From Pseudomonas sp. TMP9 (GTDB lineage Bacteria; Pseudomonadota; Gammaproteobacteria; Pseudomonadales; Pseudomonadaceae), in NCBI RefSeq assembly GCF_037943105.1, contig NZ_CP149803.1, positions 434,001 to 498,000 of the forward strand: a DNA stretch of 64,000 bases, read 5' to 3'. Each line of letters starts with the position of its first letter. Within the stretch, counting starts at the first letter, position 1. The translations under genes were made by a program, and so were the position numbers. Shown here in pieces: positions 54,055 through 64,000 of this stretch. Below the pieces are notes generated by a model. The model saw nothing but the letters and a program-made list of their open reading frames with translations. It did not search any database and was not told the DNA's origin.

Positions 54055-57000
54055 TTGAAAGACCTACTGAATTTGCTGAAAAACCAGGGTCAAGTCGAAG
54101 AGTTTGATGCCATCCGCATCCAGCTGGCTTCGCCTGAGATGATTCGTTCGTGGTCGTTCGGTGAAGTTAAAAAACCGGAAACCATTAACTACCGTACGTT
54201 CAAGCCTGAGCGTGACGGCCTGTTCTGCGCCAAAATCTTTGGCCCAGTTAAGGATTACGAGTGCCTGTGCGGTAAGTACAAGCGCTTGAAGCACCGCGGT
54301 GTGATCTGCGAGAAGTGCGGCGTTGAAGTCGCGCTGGCTAAAGTTCGTCGTGAACGCATGGCGCACATCGAACTGGCTTCGCCGGTTGCCCACATCTGGT
54401 TCTTGAAATCACTGCCGAGCCGTATCGGTTTGCTGATGGACATGACCCTGCGTGATATCGAGCGCGTTCTCTATTTCGAGAGCTATGTCGTTATCGACCC
54501 AGGCATGACCACCCTTGAGAAAGGCCAGCTGCTGAACGACGAGCAGTACTTCGAAGCCCTCGAAGAGTTCGGTGATGACTTTGACGCCCGCATGGGTGCT
54601 GAAGCCGTTCGCGAGCTGCTTCACGCGATCGACCTGGAGCACGAGATTGGCCGCCTGCGCGAAGAAATTCCGCAAACCAACTCGGAAACCAAGATCAAGA
54701 AGCTGTCCAAGCGTTTGAAGCTGATGGAGGCCTTCCTGAGCTCGGGTAACCTGCCTGAGTGGATGGTGTTGACCGTTCTGCCGGTTCTGCCGCCAGATCT
54801 GCGTCCGCTGGTTCCGCTGGACGGTGGCCGCTTCGCGACCTCGGATCTGAACGATCTGTATCGCCGCGTGATCAACCGTAACAACCGTTTGAAGCGCCTG
54901 CTTGATCTGTCTGCGCCAGACATCATCGTGCGCAACGAAAAGCGCATGCTGCAGGAAGCGGTCGACGCCCTGCTCGACAACGGCCGTCGCGGTCGCGCCA
55001 TTACGGGTTCGAACAAGCGTCCGCTGAAATCCTTGGCTGACATGATCAAGGGTAAGCAAGGTCGTTTCCGTCAGAACTTGCTCGGTAAGCGCGTGGACTA
55101 CTCCGGTCGTTCCGTTATTACCGTGGGCCCGACTCTGCGCCTGCACCAGTGCGGTCTGCCGAAGAAGATGGCCCTCGAGTTGTTCAAGCCGTTCATTTTC
55201 GGCAAGTTGGAAATGCGTGGTCTCGCGACCACCATTAAAGCTGCGAAGAAGATGGTTGAGCGTGAGCTGCCAGAGGTTTGGGACGTTCTCGCCGAAGTGA
55301 TTCGCGAACACCCAGTGTTGCTTAACCGCGCACCAACCCTTCACCGTCTGGGTATCCAGGCGTTTGAACCGGTTCTGATCGAAGGTAAAGCGATTCAGCT
55401 GCACCCGCTGGTCTGCGCCGCGTACAACGCCGACTTCGACGGCGACCAGATGGCTGTGCACGTACCGCTGACGCTGGAAGCTCAGCTCGAAGCGCGCGCA
55501 CTGATGATGTCGACCAACAACATCCTTTCGCCTGCCAACGGTGAGCCAATCATCGTGCCGTCTCAGGACGTGGTGCTGGGTCTGTATTACATGACCCGCG
55601 AGGCGATCAACGCCAAAGGCGAAGGCCGCGTATTCGCCGATCTGCAGGAAGTTGACCGGGTTTTCCGTGGTGGCCAAGCCTCGCTGCATGCTCGCGTAAA
55701 AGTGCGCATCAACGAAGTGATCAAAGATCGCGACGGTACCATCACCAAGAACACCCGCATCGTCGACACCACTGTTGGCCGTGCTCTACTGTTCCAAATC
55801 GTTCCGGATGGCCTGTCGTATGACGTGGTCAACCACTCGATGAAGAAGAAGGCGATCTCCAAGCTGATCAACCAGTGCTACCGCACCGTTGGCTTGAAAG
55901 ACACCGTGATCTTCGCAGACCAGTTGATGTACACCGGTTTTGCTTATTCGACCATCTCCGGTGTGTCGATTGGCGTGAACGACTTTGTCATCCCGGATGA
56001 GAAGGCGCGCATCATTGACGCCGCCACCGAGGAAGTTAAAGAGATCGAGTCGCAGTACGCCTCCGGCCTGGTAACCCAGGGCGAGAAGTACAACAAGGTG
56101 ATCGACCTCTGGTCCAAGGCCAACGATGAAGTCTCCAAGGCGATGATGGCCAACCTCTCGAAAGAGAAAGTGGTTGATCGCGAAGGTAAGACCGTTGAGC
56201 AAGAGTCCTTCAACTCGATGTACATGATGGCCGACTCTGGTGCGCGGGGTTCTGCTGCGCAGATCCGTCAGCTCGCCGGTATGCGTGGCCTGATGGCCAA
56301 GCCAGACGGCTCTATCATCGAAACGCCGATCACCGCTAACTTCCGCGAAGGTCTGTCGGTTCTGCAGTACTTCATCTCCACGCACGGTGCGCGTAAGGGC
56401 CTTGCGGATACGGCGTTGAAAACTGCGAACTCCGGTTACCTGACCCGTCGTCTGGTTGATGTGGCGCAGGATCTGGTCGTGACCGCCATCGATTGCGGCA
56501 CCGAGCACGGTCTGTTGATGACACCGCACATCGAAGGCGGTGACGTGGTTGAGCCGCTGGGTGAGCGCGTTTTGGGTCGAGTCATTGCCCGTGACGTATT
56601 CAAGCCTGGCACTGACGAAATCATCGTGCCGGCTGGCACTTTGGTTGACGAGCAGTGGGTTGAATTCATCGAGCTCAACAGCATCGACGAAGTGATCGTG
56701 CGTTCGCCGATCAGCTGCGAAACGCGTTATGGCATCTGCGCCAAGTGCTATGGTCGCGACCTGGCTCGTGGTCACCAGATCAACATCGGTGAAGCAGTCG
56801 GCGTTATCGCTGCTCAGTCGATTGGTGAGCCGGGTACCCAGCTCACCATGCGTACGTTCCACATCGGTGGTGCGGCTAGCCGGACCTCTGCGGCTGACAG
56901 CGTACAAGTGAAGAACGGTGGTGCGGTTCGTTTGCACAACCTGAAGCACGTTGAGCGTCTTGACGGCAACTTGGTAGCGGTTTCCCGCTCCGGCGAGCTG

Positions 57001-58254
57001 GCGATTGCGGACGAGTTCGGTCGTGAGCGCGAGCGCTACAAGCTGCCGTACGGTGCCGTGATTTCCGTGAAGGAAGGTGACAAGGTTGATGCTGGCGCTA
57101 TCGTCGCTAAGTGGGACCCGCACACCCACCCGATCGTTACCGAAATGAAAGGTACCGTGACCTACGTGGGCATGGAGGAAGGCATCACCATCAAGCGTCA
57201 GACCGACGAATTAACCGGTTTGACCAACATCGAAGTCCTCGATCCCAAAGATCGTCCGGCTGCCGGCAAGGATCTTCGTCCTGCGGTGAAGATGGTGGGT
57301 GAAGACGGTAAGGATTTGCTGCTGCCAGGTACCGACGTAATGGCTCAGTACTTCTTGCCAGCTAACGCGTTGGTCGGTGTGGCAAACGGTGCCCAGGTGG
57401 GCGTGGGTGATGTTATCGCGCGTATTCCGCAAGAGACATCGAAGACCCGTGACATCACCGGTGGTCTGCCGCGCGTTGCTGACTTGTTCGAAGCGCGTCG
57501 TCCGAAAGAAGCCTCGATCTTGGCAGAAATCAGCGGCACCATCGCGTTCGGTAAAGAGACCAAAGGCAAACGCCGTCTGGTTATTACCCCGAACGACGGT
57601 AGCGATCCGTATGAGGAGCTGATTCCGAAGTGGCGTCACCTGAACGTGTTCGAGGGTGAGCAGGTCAACAAGGGTGAAGTCATCTCCGATGGCCCGAGCG
57701 ATCCGCACGACATTCTGCGTTTGCTGGGTGTCAGTGCTCTGGCTAAGTACATCGTCAACGAGATTCAGGACGTTTACCGCCTGCAGGGCGTGAAGATCAA
57801 CGATAAGCACATCGAAACCATCCTGCGTCAGATGTTGCGCAAGGTTGAAGTGGCTGAGTCCGGTGACTCCACCTTCATCAAGGGTGACCAGATGGAGTTG
57901 ACGGCGGTACTGGGGGCAAACGAGCGTCTGGCAGCAGAGGACAAGTTTGTTGCCAAGTACACCCGCGTGCTGCTGGGTATCACCAAGGCGTCGTTGTCCA
58001 CTGAGTCGTTTATCTCAGCGGCCTCTTTCCAGGAAACCACTCGCGTACTTACCGAAGCAGCGGTTACTGGCAAGCGCGACTACCTGCGCGGTCTGAAAGA
58101 AAACGTGGTTGTGGGTCGTCTGATCCCAGCGGGTACCGGTTTGGCCTATCACCGCGAGCGCAAGCGCAAGCGTGAAGCGGCTCAGCCTGTACGCGTAAGC
58201 GCCAGTGAAGTGGAAGCTGCACTGACCGAAGCGCTGAACTCCAGCAGTAATTAA
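54055..58254 (+). CDS. rpoC: DNA-directed RNA polymerase subunit beta'
   Basis: 1399 residues from a TTG start at 54055 (AGGAGG just upstream); the ATG at 54010 adds 15 residues of non-family sequence. Zinc-binding [20 protein letters not shown], catalytic [12 protein letters not shown] (Mg2+ Asp triad), trigger loop region [24 protein letters not shown], and the second zinc cluster [20 protein letters not shown]. Strong terminator after the stop. Confidence 0.99.
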   Translation: MKDLLNLLKNQGQVEEFDAIRIQLASPEMIRSWSFGEVKKPETINYRTFKPERDGLFCAKIFGPVKDYECLCGKYKRLKHRGVICEKCGVEVALAKVRRERMAHIELASPVAHIWFLKSLPSRIGLLMDMTLRDIERVLYFESYVVIDPGMTTLEKGQLLNDEQYFEALEEFGDDFDARMGAEAVRELLHAIDLEHEIGRLREEIPQTNSETKIKKLSKRLKLMEAFLSSGNLPEWMVLTVLPVLPPDLRPLVPLDGGRFATSDLNDLYRRVINRNNRLKRLLDLSAPDIIVRNEKRMLQEAVDALLDNGRRGRAITGSNKRPLKSLADMIKGKQGRFRQNLLGKRVDYSGRSVITVGPTLRLHQCGLPKKMALELFKPFIFGKLEMRGLATTIKAAKKMVERELPEVWDVLAEVIREHPVLLNRAPTLHRLGIQAFEPVLIEGKAIQLHPLVCAAYNADFDGDQMAVHVPLTLEAQLEARALMMSTNNILSPANGEPIIVPSQDVVLGLYYMTREAINAKGEGRVFADLQEVDRVFRGGQASLHARVKVRINEVIKDRDGTITKNTRIVDTTVGRALLFQIVPDGLSYDVVNHSMKKKAISKLINQCYRTVGLKDTVIFADQLMYTGFAYSTISGVSIGVNDFVIPDEKARIIDAATEEVKEIESQYASGLVTQGEKYNKVIDLWSKANDEVSKAMMANLSKEKVVDREGKTVEQESFNSMYMMADSGARGSAAQIRQLAGMRGLMAKPDGSIIETPITANFREGLSVLQYFISTHGARKGLADTALKTANSGYLTRRLVDVAQDLVVTAIDCGTEHGLLMTPHIEGGDVVEPLGERVLGRVIARDVFKPGTDEIIVPAGTLVDEQWVEFIELNSIDEVIVRSPISCETRYGICAKCYGRDLARGHQINIGEAVGVIAAQSIGEPGTQLTMRTFHIGGAASRTSAADSVQVKNGGAVRLHNLKHVERLDGNLVAVSRSGELAIADEFGRERERYKLPYGAVISVKEGDKVDAGAIVAKWDPHTHPIVTEMKGTVTYVGMEEGITIKRQTDELTGLTNIEVLDPKDRPAAGKDLRPAVKMVGEDGKDLLLPGTDVMAQYFLPANALVGVANGAQVGVGDVIARIPQETSKTRDITGGLPRVADLFEARRPKEASILAEISGTIAFGKETKGKRRLVITPNDGSDPYEELIPKWRHLNVFEGEQVNKGEVISDGPSDPHDILRLLGVSALAKYIVNEIQDVYRLQGVKINDKHIETILRQMLRKVEVAESGDSTFIKGDQMELTAVLGANERLAAEDKFVAKYTRVLLGITKASLSTESFISAASFQETTRVLTEAAVTGKRDYLRGLKENVVVGRLIPAGTGLAYHRERKRKREAAQPVRVSASEVEAALTEALNSSSN

Positions 58255-58257
58255 GTT

Positions 58258-58289
58258 CAAAGCCCCGCTGTTTTTGCAGCGGGGCTTTG
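58258..58289 (+). terminator. Terminator after rpoC
   Basis: CAAAGCCCCGCTG (58258-58270) / CAGCGGGGCTTTG (58277-58289) with a TTTTTG loop; 13-bp perfect stem. The tail after the stem (GCTTGAC) has no T-run. Confidence 0.8.
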
Positions 58290-58291
58290 GC

Positions 58292-58320
58292 TTGACTGGG
58301 GCAGTGAGTCTCATTAGACT
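58292..58320 (+). promoter_or_regulatory. rpsL: str operon promoter (rpsL)
   Basis: TTGACT (58292-58297), 17-bp spacer, TAGACT (58315-58320), 88 bp before rpsL and immediately after the rpoC terminator. Confidence 0.75.
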
Positions 58321-58407
58321 CATGCACCCCTAAATTTGGCAGGGCATGTGCTCTGCCATTTTGTTTATGTAGGGTAATAGCGTCGCAAGACAACAGTGGA
58401 GCTTAAG

Positions 58408-58779
58408 ATGGCAACTATCAACCAGCTGGTACGTCAGCCGCGTAAGCGTATCGTCGAGAAATCCGACGTGCCTGCGCTGCAGAACTGCCCGCAGCGTCGT
58501 GGTGTGTGCACTCGCGTGTATACCACTACGCCGAAAAAACCTAACTCGGCACTGCGTAAAGTGTGCCGTGTGCGCCTGACCAACGGTTTCGAGGTTTCCT
58601 CGTACATCGGCGGTGAAGGTCACAACCTGCAAGAGCACAGCGTCGTACTGATTCGTGGCGGCCGTGTAAAAGACTTGCCAGGTGTGCGTTACCACACCGT
58701 GCGCGGTTCACTGGATACCTCCGGTGTTAAAGACCGTAAGCAGGGTCGTTCGAAGTACGGTACCAAGCGTCCTAAGTAA
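58408..58779 (+). CDS. rpsL: 30S ribosomal protein S12
   Basis: 123 residues from [13 protein letters not shown] (the ATG at 58396 would add 4). Lys43 in [13 protein letters not shown] and the [16 protein letters not shown] loop are wild-type, so no streptomycin-resistance substitution is seen at these. Decoding-centre protein; first gene of rpsL-rpsG-fusA-tuf. Confidence 0.98.
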   Translation: MATINQLVRQPRKRIVEKSDVPALQNCPQRRGVCTRVYTTTPKKPNSALRKVCRVRLTNGFEVSSYIGGEGHNLQEHSVVLIRGGRVKDLPGVRYHTVRGSLDTSGVKDRKQGRSKYGTKRPK

Positions 58780-59368
<589 letters not shown>

Positions 59369-59398
59369 ATTTTGCGCTTCTAAATTTGCGAGGGCTTT

Positions 59399-61504
59399 AT
59401 GGCTCGTACTACCCCGATTAATCGCTACCGTAACATTGGTATCGTGGCTCACGTGGATGCTGGTAAAACCACCACCACTGAGCGCGTCCTTTTTTACACA
59501 GGCAAAAGTCACAAGATGGGCGAGGTGCATGACGGCGCCGCGACCACAGACTGGATGGTGCAGGAGCAGGAGCGTGGTATTACCATCACGTCTGCTGCTA
59601 TCACCGCCTTCTGGAAAGGTTCTGAAAAGCAGTACAAGGACGAGCACCGCTTCAACGTAATTGACACTCCCGGCCACGTAGACTTCACCATTGAAGTTGA
59701 GCGTTCGCTGCGTGTGCTCGACGGCGCGGTCGTGGTGTTCTGCGGTACTTCTGGTGTTGAGCCGCAATCGGAAACCGTATGGCGTCAAGCCAACAAATAC
59801 GGTGTTCCACGTCTTGTTTACGTCAACAAGATGGACCGCGCGGGTGCAAACTTCCTGCGCGTAGTTGCTCAAATCAAGCAGCGTCTGGGTCACACGCCAG
59901 TACCAATCCAGCTGGCTATCGGCTCCGAAGACAACTTTCAGGGTCAGATTGATCTGATCAAAATGGAAGCCGTCTACTGGAACGATGCTGACAAAGGTAT
60001 GCTTCCTCGTCGTGAGGCAATCCCTGCGGATATGCAGGAATTGGCTGATGAGTGGCGCGCTAACATGGTTGAGGCTGCGGCCGAAGCTAACGAAGAGCTG
60101 ATGAACAAGTACCTTGAGGGTGAAGAAATCACCAATGAGGAAATCAAAGCGGCTCTGCGTCAGCGTACCATCGCTGGTGAGATCGTTTTGGCTGTTTGTG
60201 GTTCGTCGTTCAAGAACAAGGGTGTTCCCCTGGTTCTCGATGCTGTGATCGACTATCTGCCGGCGCCTACTGATATTCCTGCCATCAAGGGTACTGACCC
60301 GGATGACGAGGAAAAGCAGCTTGAGCGTCATGCAAATGATGATGAGCCATTCTCGGCGCTGGCCTTTAAAATTGCGACTGACCCATTCGTGGGTACCCTG
60401 ACCTTCGTCCGTGTTTACTCGGGCGTGTTGAACTCCGGCGACGGCGTGATCAACTCGGTCAAGGGCAAGAAAGAGCGCGTGGGCCGTATGGTGCAAATGC
60501 ACGCAAACGCCCGCGAAGAGATCAAGGAAGTTCGCGCTGGCGACATCGCGGCCTTGATCGGCATGAAGGATGTCACCACCGGTGAAACTTTGTGCAACGC
60601 TGACAAGCCAATCATCCTCGTTCGCATGGATTTCCCGGAGCCGGTTATTTCGGTTGCCGTAGAGCCTAAGACCAAGGATGACCAGGAAAAAATGGGTGTT
60701 GCTCTGGGCAAACTTGCTCAGGAAGATCCATCTTTCCGCGTGAAGACTGATGAAGAGACAGGTCAAACGATCATCTCAGGCATGGGCGAGCTTCATTTGG
60801 ACATCCTGGTAGACCGGATGCGCCGAGAGTTCAACGTCGAAGCCAACATCGGTAAGCCCCAGGTTTCCTATCGTGAGCGCATCACGAAGAACTGTGAAAT
60901 CGAAGGCAAGTTTGTTCGTCAGTCCGGTGGTCGTGGCCAGTTCGGTCATTGCTGGATTCGTTTTGCCCCTGCTGACGAAGGTCAGGAAGGTCTGCAATTC
61001 GTAAACGAAGTAGTCGGTGGTGTTATTCCTAAGGAATACATTCCAGCTATCCAGAAGGGTATCGAAGAGCAGATGAAGAACGGTGTTGTCGCCGGCTATC
61101 CGCTTATCGGCCTGAAGGCAACTGTCTTTGACGGTTCTTACCACGACGTCGACTCTAACGAGATGGCGTTTAAAGTGGCGGCTTCCATGGCGACCAAGCA
61201 ACTGGCTGCCAAAGGTGGTGGTGAGTTGCTTGAGCCGATTATGGCGGTAGAGGTTGTGACGCCTGAAGACTACATGGGTGACGTGATGGGCGACCTTAAC
61301 CGTCGTCGCGGCATGATCCTAGGTATGGAAGACACAGTATCCGGCAAAGTAATTCGTGCTGAGGTTCCGTTGGGCGAGATGTTCGGTTATGCAACCGATG
61401 TCCGTTCTATGTCCCAAGGTCGCGCAAGCTACTCGATGGAATTCAAAAAATACAATACAGCGCCGTCGCACATCGTCGAAGCTGTCACCAAAAAACAAGG
61501 CTGA
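59399..61504 (+). CDS. fusA: Translation elongation factor G
   Basis: 701 residues. G1 [19 protein letters not shown] (18-ish), G2 [15 protein letters not shown]3 [17 protein letters not shown]4 [10 protein letters not shown]; domain IV with its tip loop near [23 protein letters not shown]. Catalyses translocation. Contiguous with rpsG and tuf. Confidence 0.98.
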   Translation: MARTTPINRYRNIGIVAHVDAGKTTTTERVLFYTGKSHKMGEVHDGAATTDWMVQEQERGITITSAAITAFWKGSEKQYKDEHRFNVIDTPGHVDFTIEVERSLRVLDGAVVVFCGTSGVEPQSETVWRQANKYGVPRLVYVNKMDRAGANFLRVVAQIKQRLGHTPVPIQLAIGSEDNFQGQIDLIKMEAVYWNDADKGMLPRREAIPADMQELADEWRANMVEAAAEANEELMNKYLEGEEITNEEIKAALRQRTIAGEIVLAVCGSSFKNKGVPLVLDAVIDYLPAPTDIPAIKGTDPDDEEKQLERHANDDEPFSALAFKIATDPFVGTLTFVRVYSGVLNSGDGVINSVKGKKERVGRMVQMHANAREEIKEVRAGDIAALIGMKDVTTGETLCNADKPIILVRMDFPEPVISVAVEPKTKDDQEKMGVALGKLAQEDPSFRVKTDEETGQTIISGMGELHLDILVDRMRREFNVEANIGKPQVSYRERITKNCEIEGKFVRQSGGRGQFGHCWIRFAPADEGQEGLQFVNEVVGGVIPKEYIPAIQKGIEEQMKNGVVAGYPLIGLKATVFDGSYHDVDSNEMAFKVAASMATKQLAAKGGGELLEPIMAVEVVTPEDYMGDVMGDLNRRRGMILGMEDTVSGKVIRAEVPLGEMFGYATDVRSMSQGRASYSMEFKKYNTAPSHIVEAVTKKQG

Positions 61505-61534
61505 TTCAGCCCTTTAGGCAAGGAGTTAATTGTC

Positions 61535-62728
61535 GTGGCTAAAGAAAAATTTGAACGTAGCAAGCCCCACGTAAACGTCGGCACCATTGGTCACGTTGAC
61601 CATGGTAAAACCACGCTGACTGCTGCTCTGACTCGCGTCTGCTCCGAAGTGTTCGGTAGCGCCGCTGTTGCTTTCGACAAGATCGACAGCGCACCGGAAG
61701 AGAAGGCTCGTGGTATTACCATCAACACTGCGCACGTTGAGTACAACTCTGCCATTCGTCACTACGCTCACGTTGACTGCCCAGGTCACGCTGACTATGT
61801 GAAGAACATGATCACCGGTGCTGCGCAGATGGATGGCGCAATCCTGGTTTGTTCGGCTGCAGATGGTCCGATGCCGCAGACCCGTGAGCACATCCTGTTG
61901 TCTCGTCAGGTTGGCGTTCCGTACATCGTGGTCTTCCTGAACAAGGCTGACATGGTTGACGACGCTGAGCTGTTGGAGCTGGTTGAAATGGAAGTGCGTG
62001 ACCTGCTCAGCACTTACGATTTCCCGGGCGACGACACACCGATCATCATTGGCTCTGCGCTGATGGCGTTGAACGGTCAAGACGACAACGAAATGGGCAC
62101 CACTGCCGTTCGTAAGCTCGTTGAAACCCTGGACACCTACATTCCAGATCCAGTTCGCGCGATCGACAAGCCATTCCTGATGCCAATCGAAGACGTATTC
62201 TCGATCTCCGGTCGTGGCACTGTGGTAACTGGCCGTATCGAGCGTGGCATCATCAAAATCCAGGAAGAACTGGAAATTGTTGGTCTGCGTGACACTGTCA
62301 AGACCACGTGTACTGGTGTTGAAATGTTCCGTAAGCTGCTCGACGAAGGTCGTGCTGGTGAGAACTGCGGCGTGCTGCTGCGCGGCACCAAGCGTGACGA
62401 CGTAGAGCGTGGCCAGGTTCTGGTTAAGCCGGGTTCGGTTAAGCCGCACACCACGTTCACTGCAGAAGTGTACGTGTTGAGCAAAGAAGAAGGCGGTCGT
62501 CATACGCCGTTCTTCAAAGGCTACCGTCCTCAGTTCTACTTCCGTACAACTGACGTAACCGGTAACTGCGAACTGCCGGAAGGCGTTGAGATGGTGATGC
62601 CAGGTGACAACATTCAGATGACTGTCACACTGATCAAGACCATCGCAATGGAAGAAGGCTTGCGTTTCGCTATTCGTGAAGGCGGTCGTACCGTCGGCGC
62701 TGGCGTCGTAGCCAAAATCATCGCGTAA
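61535..62728 (+). CDS. tuf: Translation elongation factor Tu, copy 2 (tufA position)
   Basis: 397 residues with a GTG start (GGAG upstream). Same motifs as copy 1, and identical protein except Ala44 for Val44. Nucleotide differences are few and lie mostly at the two ends (first ~120 nt and the last ~80 nt); the middle is nearly identical, as expected from gene conversion. Ends the str operon. Confidence 0.98.
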   Translation: MAKEKFERSKPHVNVGTIGHVDHGKTTLTAALTRVCSEVFGSAAVAFDKIDSAPEEKARGITINTAHVEYNSAIRHYAHVDCPGHADYVKNMITGAAQMDGAILVCSAADGPMPQTREHILLSRQVGVPYIVVFLNKADMVDDAELLELVEMEVRDLLSTYDFPGDDTPIIIGSALMALNGQDDNEMGTTAVRKLVETLDTYIPDPVRAIDKPFLMPIEDVFSISGRGTVVTGRIERGIIKIQEELEIVGLRDTVKTTCTGVEMFRKLLDEGRAGENCGVLLRGTKRDDVERGQVLVKPGSVKPHTTFTAEVYVLSKEEGGRHTPFFKGYRPQFYFRTTDVTGNCELPEGVEMVMPGDNIQMTVTLIKTIAMEEGLRFAIREGGRTVGAGVVAKIIA

Positions 62729-62743
62729 GTGATGGTTTAAGGA

Positions 62744-62770
62744 AAAGCCCCCGCATGCGGGGGCTTTTTT
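62744..62770 (+). terminator. Terminator after tuf copy 2
   Basis: AAAGCCCCCGC / GCGGGGGCTTT stem (62744-62765) with an AT loop, T-run follows. Strong. Confidence 0.92.
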
Positions 62771-62849
62771 GTGGGTGCATGTTCTGCGGGTCTTTTTGTG
62801 CTTTTGCACGCAGGCGATAGCGGTAGCCTCAGGCCTTTGCTCTATTGGG

Positions 62850-62878
62850 TTGACACTTGTTGGGGCCGTCTATAGAAT
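62850..62878 (+). promoter_or_regulatory. rpsJ: S10 operon promoter
   Basis: TTGACA (62850-62855), 17-bp spacer, TAGAAT (62873-62878), discriminator CACGCCTCC. Perfect -35. Transcription would start near 62886 and leave only about 57 nt of leader before rpsJ, shorter than the L4-regulated S10 leader of E. coli. Confidence 0.88.
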
Positions 62879-62942
62879 CACGCCTCCTTTTAACGGGCGT
62901 ATTGCGTCCGTTGGGAATAGCAGCTTGGAATCTGAGGTCAAA

Positions 62943-63254
62943 ATGCAAAACCAACAAATCCGTATTCGGTTGAAGGCTTTTGACCATCGCCTGATCGATC
63001 AATCAACCCAGGAAATCGTGGAAACCGCGAAACGTACTGGTGCTCAGGTGCGTGGTCCTATTCCTCTGCCTACCCGCAAAGAGCGGTTCACCGTACTGAC
63101 CTCACCGCACGTCAACAAAGACGCGCGCGATCAGTTCGAGATCCGTACTCATAAGCGTGTTCTGGATATCGTCCAGCCAACGGATAAAACCGTTGATGCG
63201 CTGATGAAGCTTGATCTTGCGGCTGGTGTGGAAGTGCAGATCAGCCTCGGCTAA
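62943..63254 (+). CDS. rpsJ: 30S ribosomal protein S10 / NusE
   Basis: 103 residues from [17 protein letters not shown] with GAGG upstream. The [11 protein letters not shown] start and [23 protein letters not shown] are canonical. Also the NusB partner in antitermination on boxA sites. First gene of the S10 operon. Confidence 0.98.
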   Translation: MQNQQIRIRLKAFDHRLIDQSTQEIVETAKRTGAQVRGPIPLPTRKERFTVLTSPHVNKDARDQFEIRTHKRVLDIVQPTDKTVDALMKLDLAAGVEVQISLG

Positions 63255-63338
63255 AACCGCTTCAGGTTTTAGTCGTGTAACGCTCTGAAATGGGCGGCCA
63301 TAGCGGGTGAAAGCCCCGTACACTCATGAGGTTACAAC

Positions 63339-63974
63339 ATGACTATTGGTGTAGTCGGTCGCAAGTGCGGTATGACCCGCATTTTCACCGAAGAAGGTGT
63401 CTCCATTCCTGTTACGGTCATTGAGATCGAGCCGAATCGAGTCACCCAGTTCAAAACCGAAGAGTCCGATGGCTATCGTGCAGTGCAAGTCACTGTCGGT
63501 GAGCGTCGCGCTTCTCGTGTCACTAAGGCGCAAGCCGGCCATTTCGCTAAGGCGAACGTCGCGGCAGGTCGTACTGTTATGGAATTTCGTCTTGAAGAAG
63601 GCGAGTACCAGGCAGGTGATCTGATCAACGCTGAAATATTCCAAGCTGGTCAACTGGTGGATGTCACCGGTCAGTCCAAAGGTAAAGGCTTTGCCGGTAC
63701 CATCAAGCGTTGGAATTTCCGCGGCCAAGACAACACCCACGGTAACTCCGTGTCCCACCGTGTTCCGGGTTCTATTGGCCAGTGCCAGACCCCAGGTCGC
63801 GTATTCAAGGGCAAAAAAATGTCCGGTCACATGGGTGCTGAGCGCGTGACTGTGCAGTCCCTGGAAGTAGTGCGCGTCGATGCTGAACGCAACCTGCTGC
63901 TGGTCAAGGGTGCCGTTCCTGGTGCTACTGGCGGCAACCTGGTTGTCCGTCCGGCAGCCAAGGCTCGCGGTTAA
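63339..63974 (+). CDS. rplC: 50S ribosomal protein L3
   Basis: 211 residues. [15 protein letters not shown], then the extended loop [41 protein letters not shown] reaching the peptidyl-transferase centre. The loop Gln in PGSIGQ is the usual PrmB methylation site. rplD follows after 12 bp. Confidence 0.98.
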   Translation: MTIGVVGRKCGMTRIFTEEGVSIPVTVIEIEPNRVTQFKTEESDGYRAVQVTVGERRASRVTKAQAGHFAKANVAAGRTVMEFRLEEGEYQAGDLINAEIFQAGQLVDVTGQSKGKGFAGTIKRWNFRGQDNTHGNSVSHRVPGSIGQCQTPGRVFKGKKMSGHMGAERVTVQSLEVVRVDAERNLLLVKGAVPGATGGNLVVRPAAKARG

Positions 63975-63986
63975 GGGGAAGCTGAC

Positions 63987-64000
63987 ATGCAATTAAATGT
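63987..64000 (+). CDS. rplD: 50S ribosomal protein L4, first codons only
   Basis: ATG preceded by GGGGAAG, reading MQLN and the start of the fifth codon at the window edge, which matches the RplD N-terminus in pseudomonads. Order rpsJ-rplC-rplD supports the call. Confidence 0.85.

Overview
The window is a stretch of core chromosome from a Pseudomonas (Gammaproteobacteria). The 16S and 23S sequences, Vfr, AmgK/MurU, a TTG-started rpoC, a 1357-residue RpoB and the gene order lptD-surA-pdxA-ksgA-apaG-apaH all fit that genus. I cannot fix the species by eye. I see no prophage, transposon, integron or CRISPR array. About 90% is housekeeping sequence with known gene order, so the unusual items are small.

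Region 1 (1-11.7 kb, all minus strand). The stress-linked trio prkA-yeaH-spoVR (spoVR cut by the window edge) comes first. It is followed by the cell-envelope and RNA-maintenance block read lptD-surA-pdxA-ksgA-apaG-apaH-glpE.

Region 2 (11.8-34.7 kb, mixed strands). The amgK-murU peptidoglycan recycling pair overlaps a DjlA-like TerB/J-domain gene. Then come a DUF3530 hydrolase, rpe-gph, and trpE-trpG-trpD-trpC in one uninterrupted run preceded by a short Trp-rich leader ORF. Next are vfr, an OsmC protein, coq7, a formylglycine-enzyme-like protein lacking the catalytic cysteines, a HIT protein, a Ycf46-type AAA ATPase, an SDR, a zinc-ribbon/DUF805 membrane protein, a nitronate monooxygenase-like flavoprotein and hemJ. 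The block ends with argC, a DUF6776 membrane coiled-coil protein, bactofilin, erpA, anmK and an M23 peptidase.

Region 3 (34.9-42.0 kb). tyrS ends in a 16-bp perfect hairpin. It is followed by a complete rrn operon: four tandem promoters, boxA, 16S, tRNA-Ile(GAT), tRNA-Ala(TGC), 23S, 5S and a terminator. Long-range complementary arms flank both large rRNAs and would form the RNase III processing stalks.

Region 4 (42.1-64.0 kb, plus strand). birA-coaX-SPOR gene leads into tRNA-Tyr/Gly/Thr, tuf, tRNA-Trp, secE-nusG, rplKAJL-rpoBC, rpsL-rpsG-fusA-tuf and the start of the S10 operon (rpsJ, rplC, first codons of rplD). This is the transcription/translation supercluster. It is punctuated by visible terminators, an L10 leader, an rplL-rpoB attenuator and strong sigma-70 promoters with GC-rich discriminators. 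The two tuf genes encode proteins that differ at one residue.

Most worth a second look: the trpE leader peptide, the cysteine-less secreted FGE-fold protein, the zinc-ribbon/DUF805 protein, the DUF6776-bactofilin-M23 neighbourhood, the four-promoter rrn array and a promoter that overlaps the nusG terminator.
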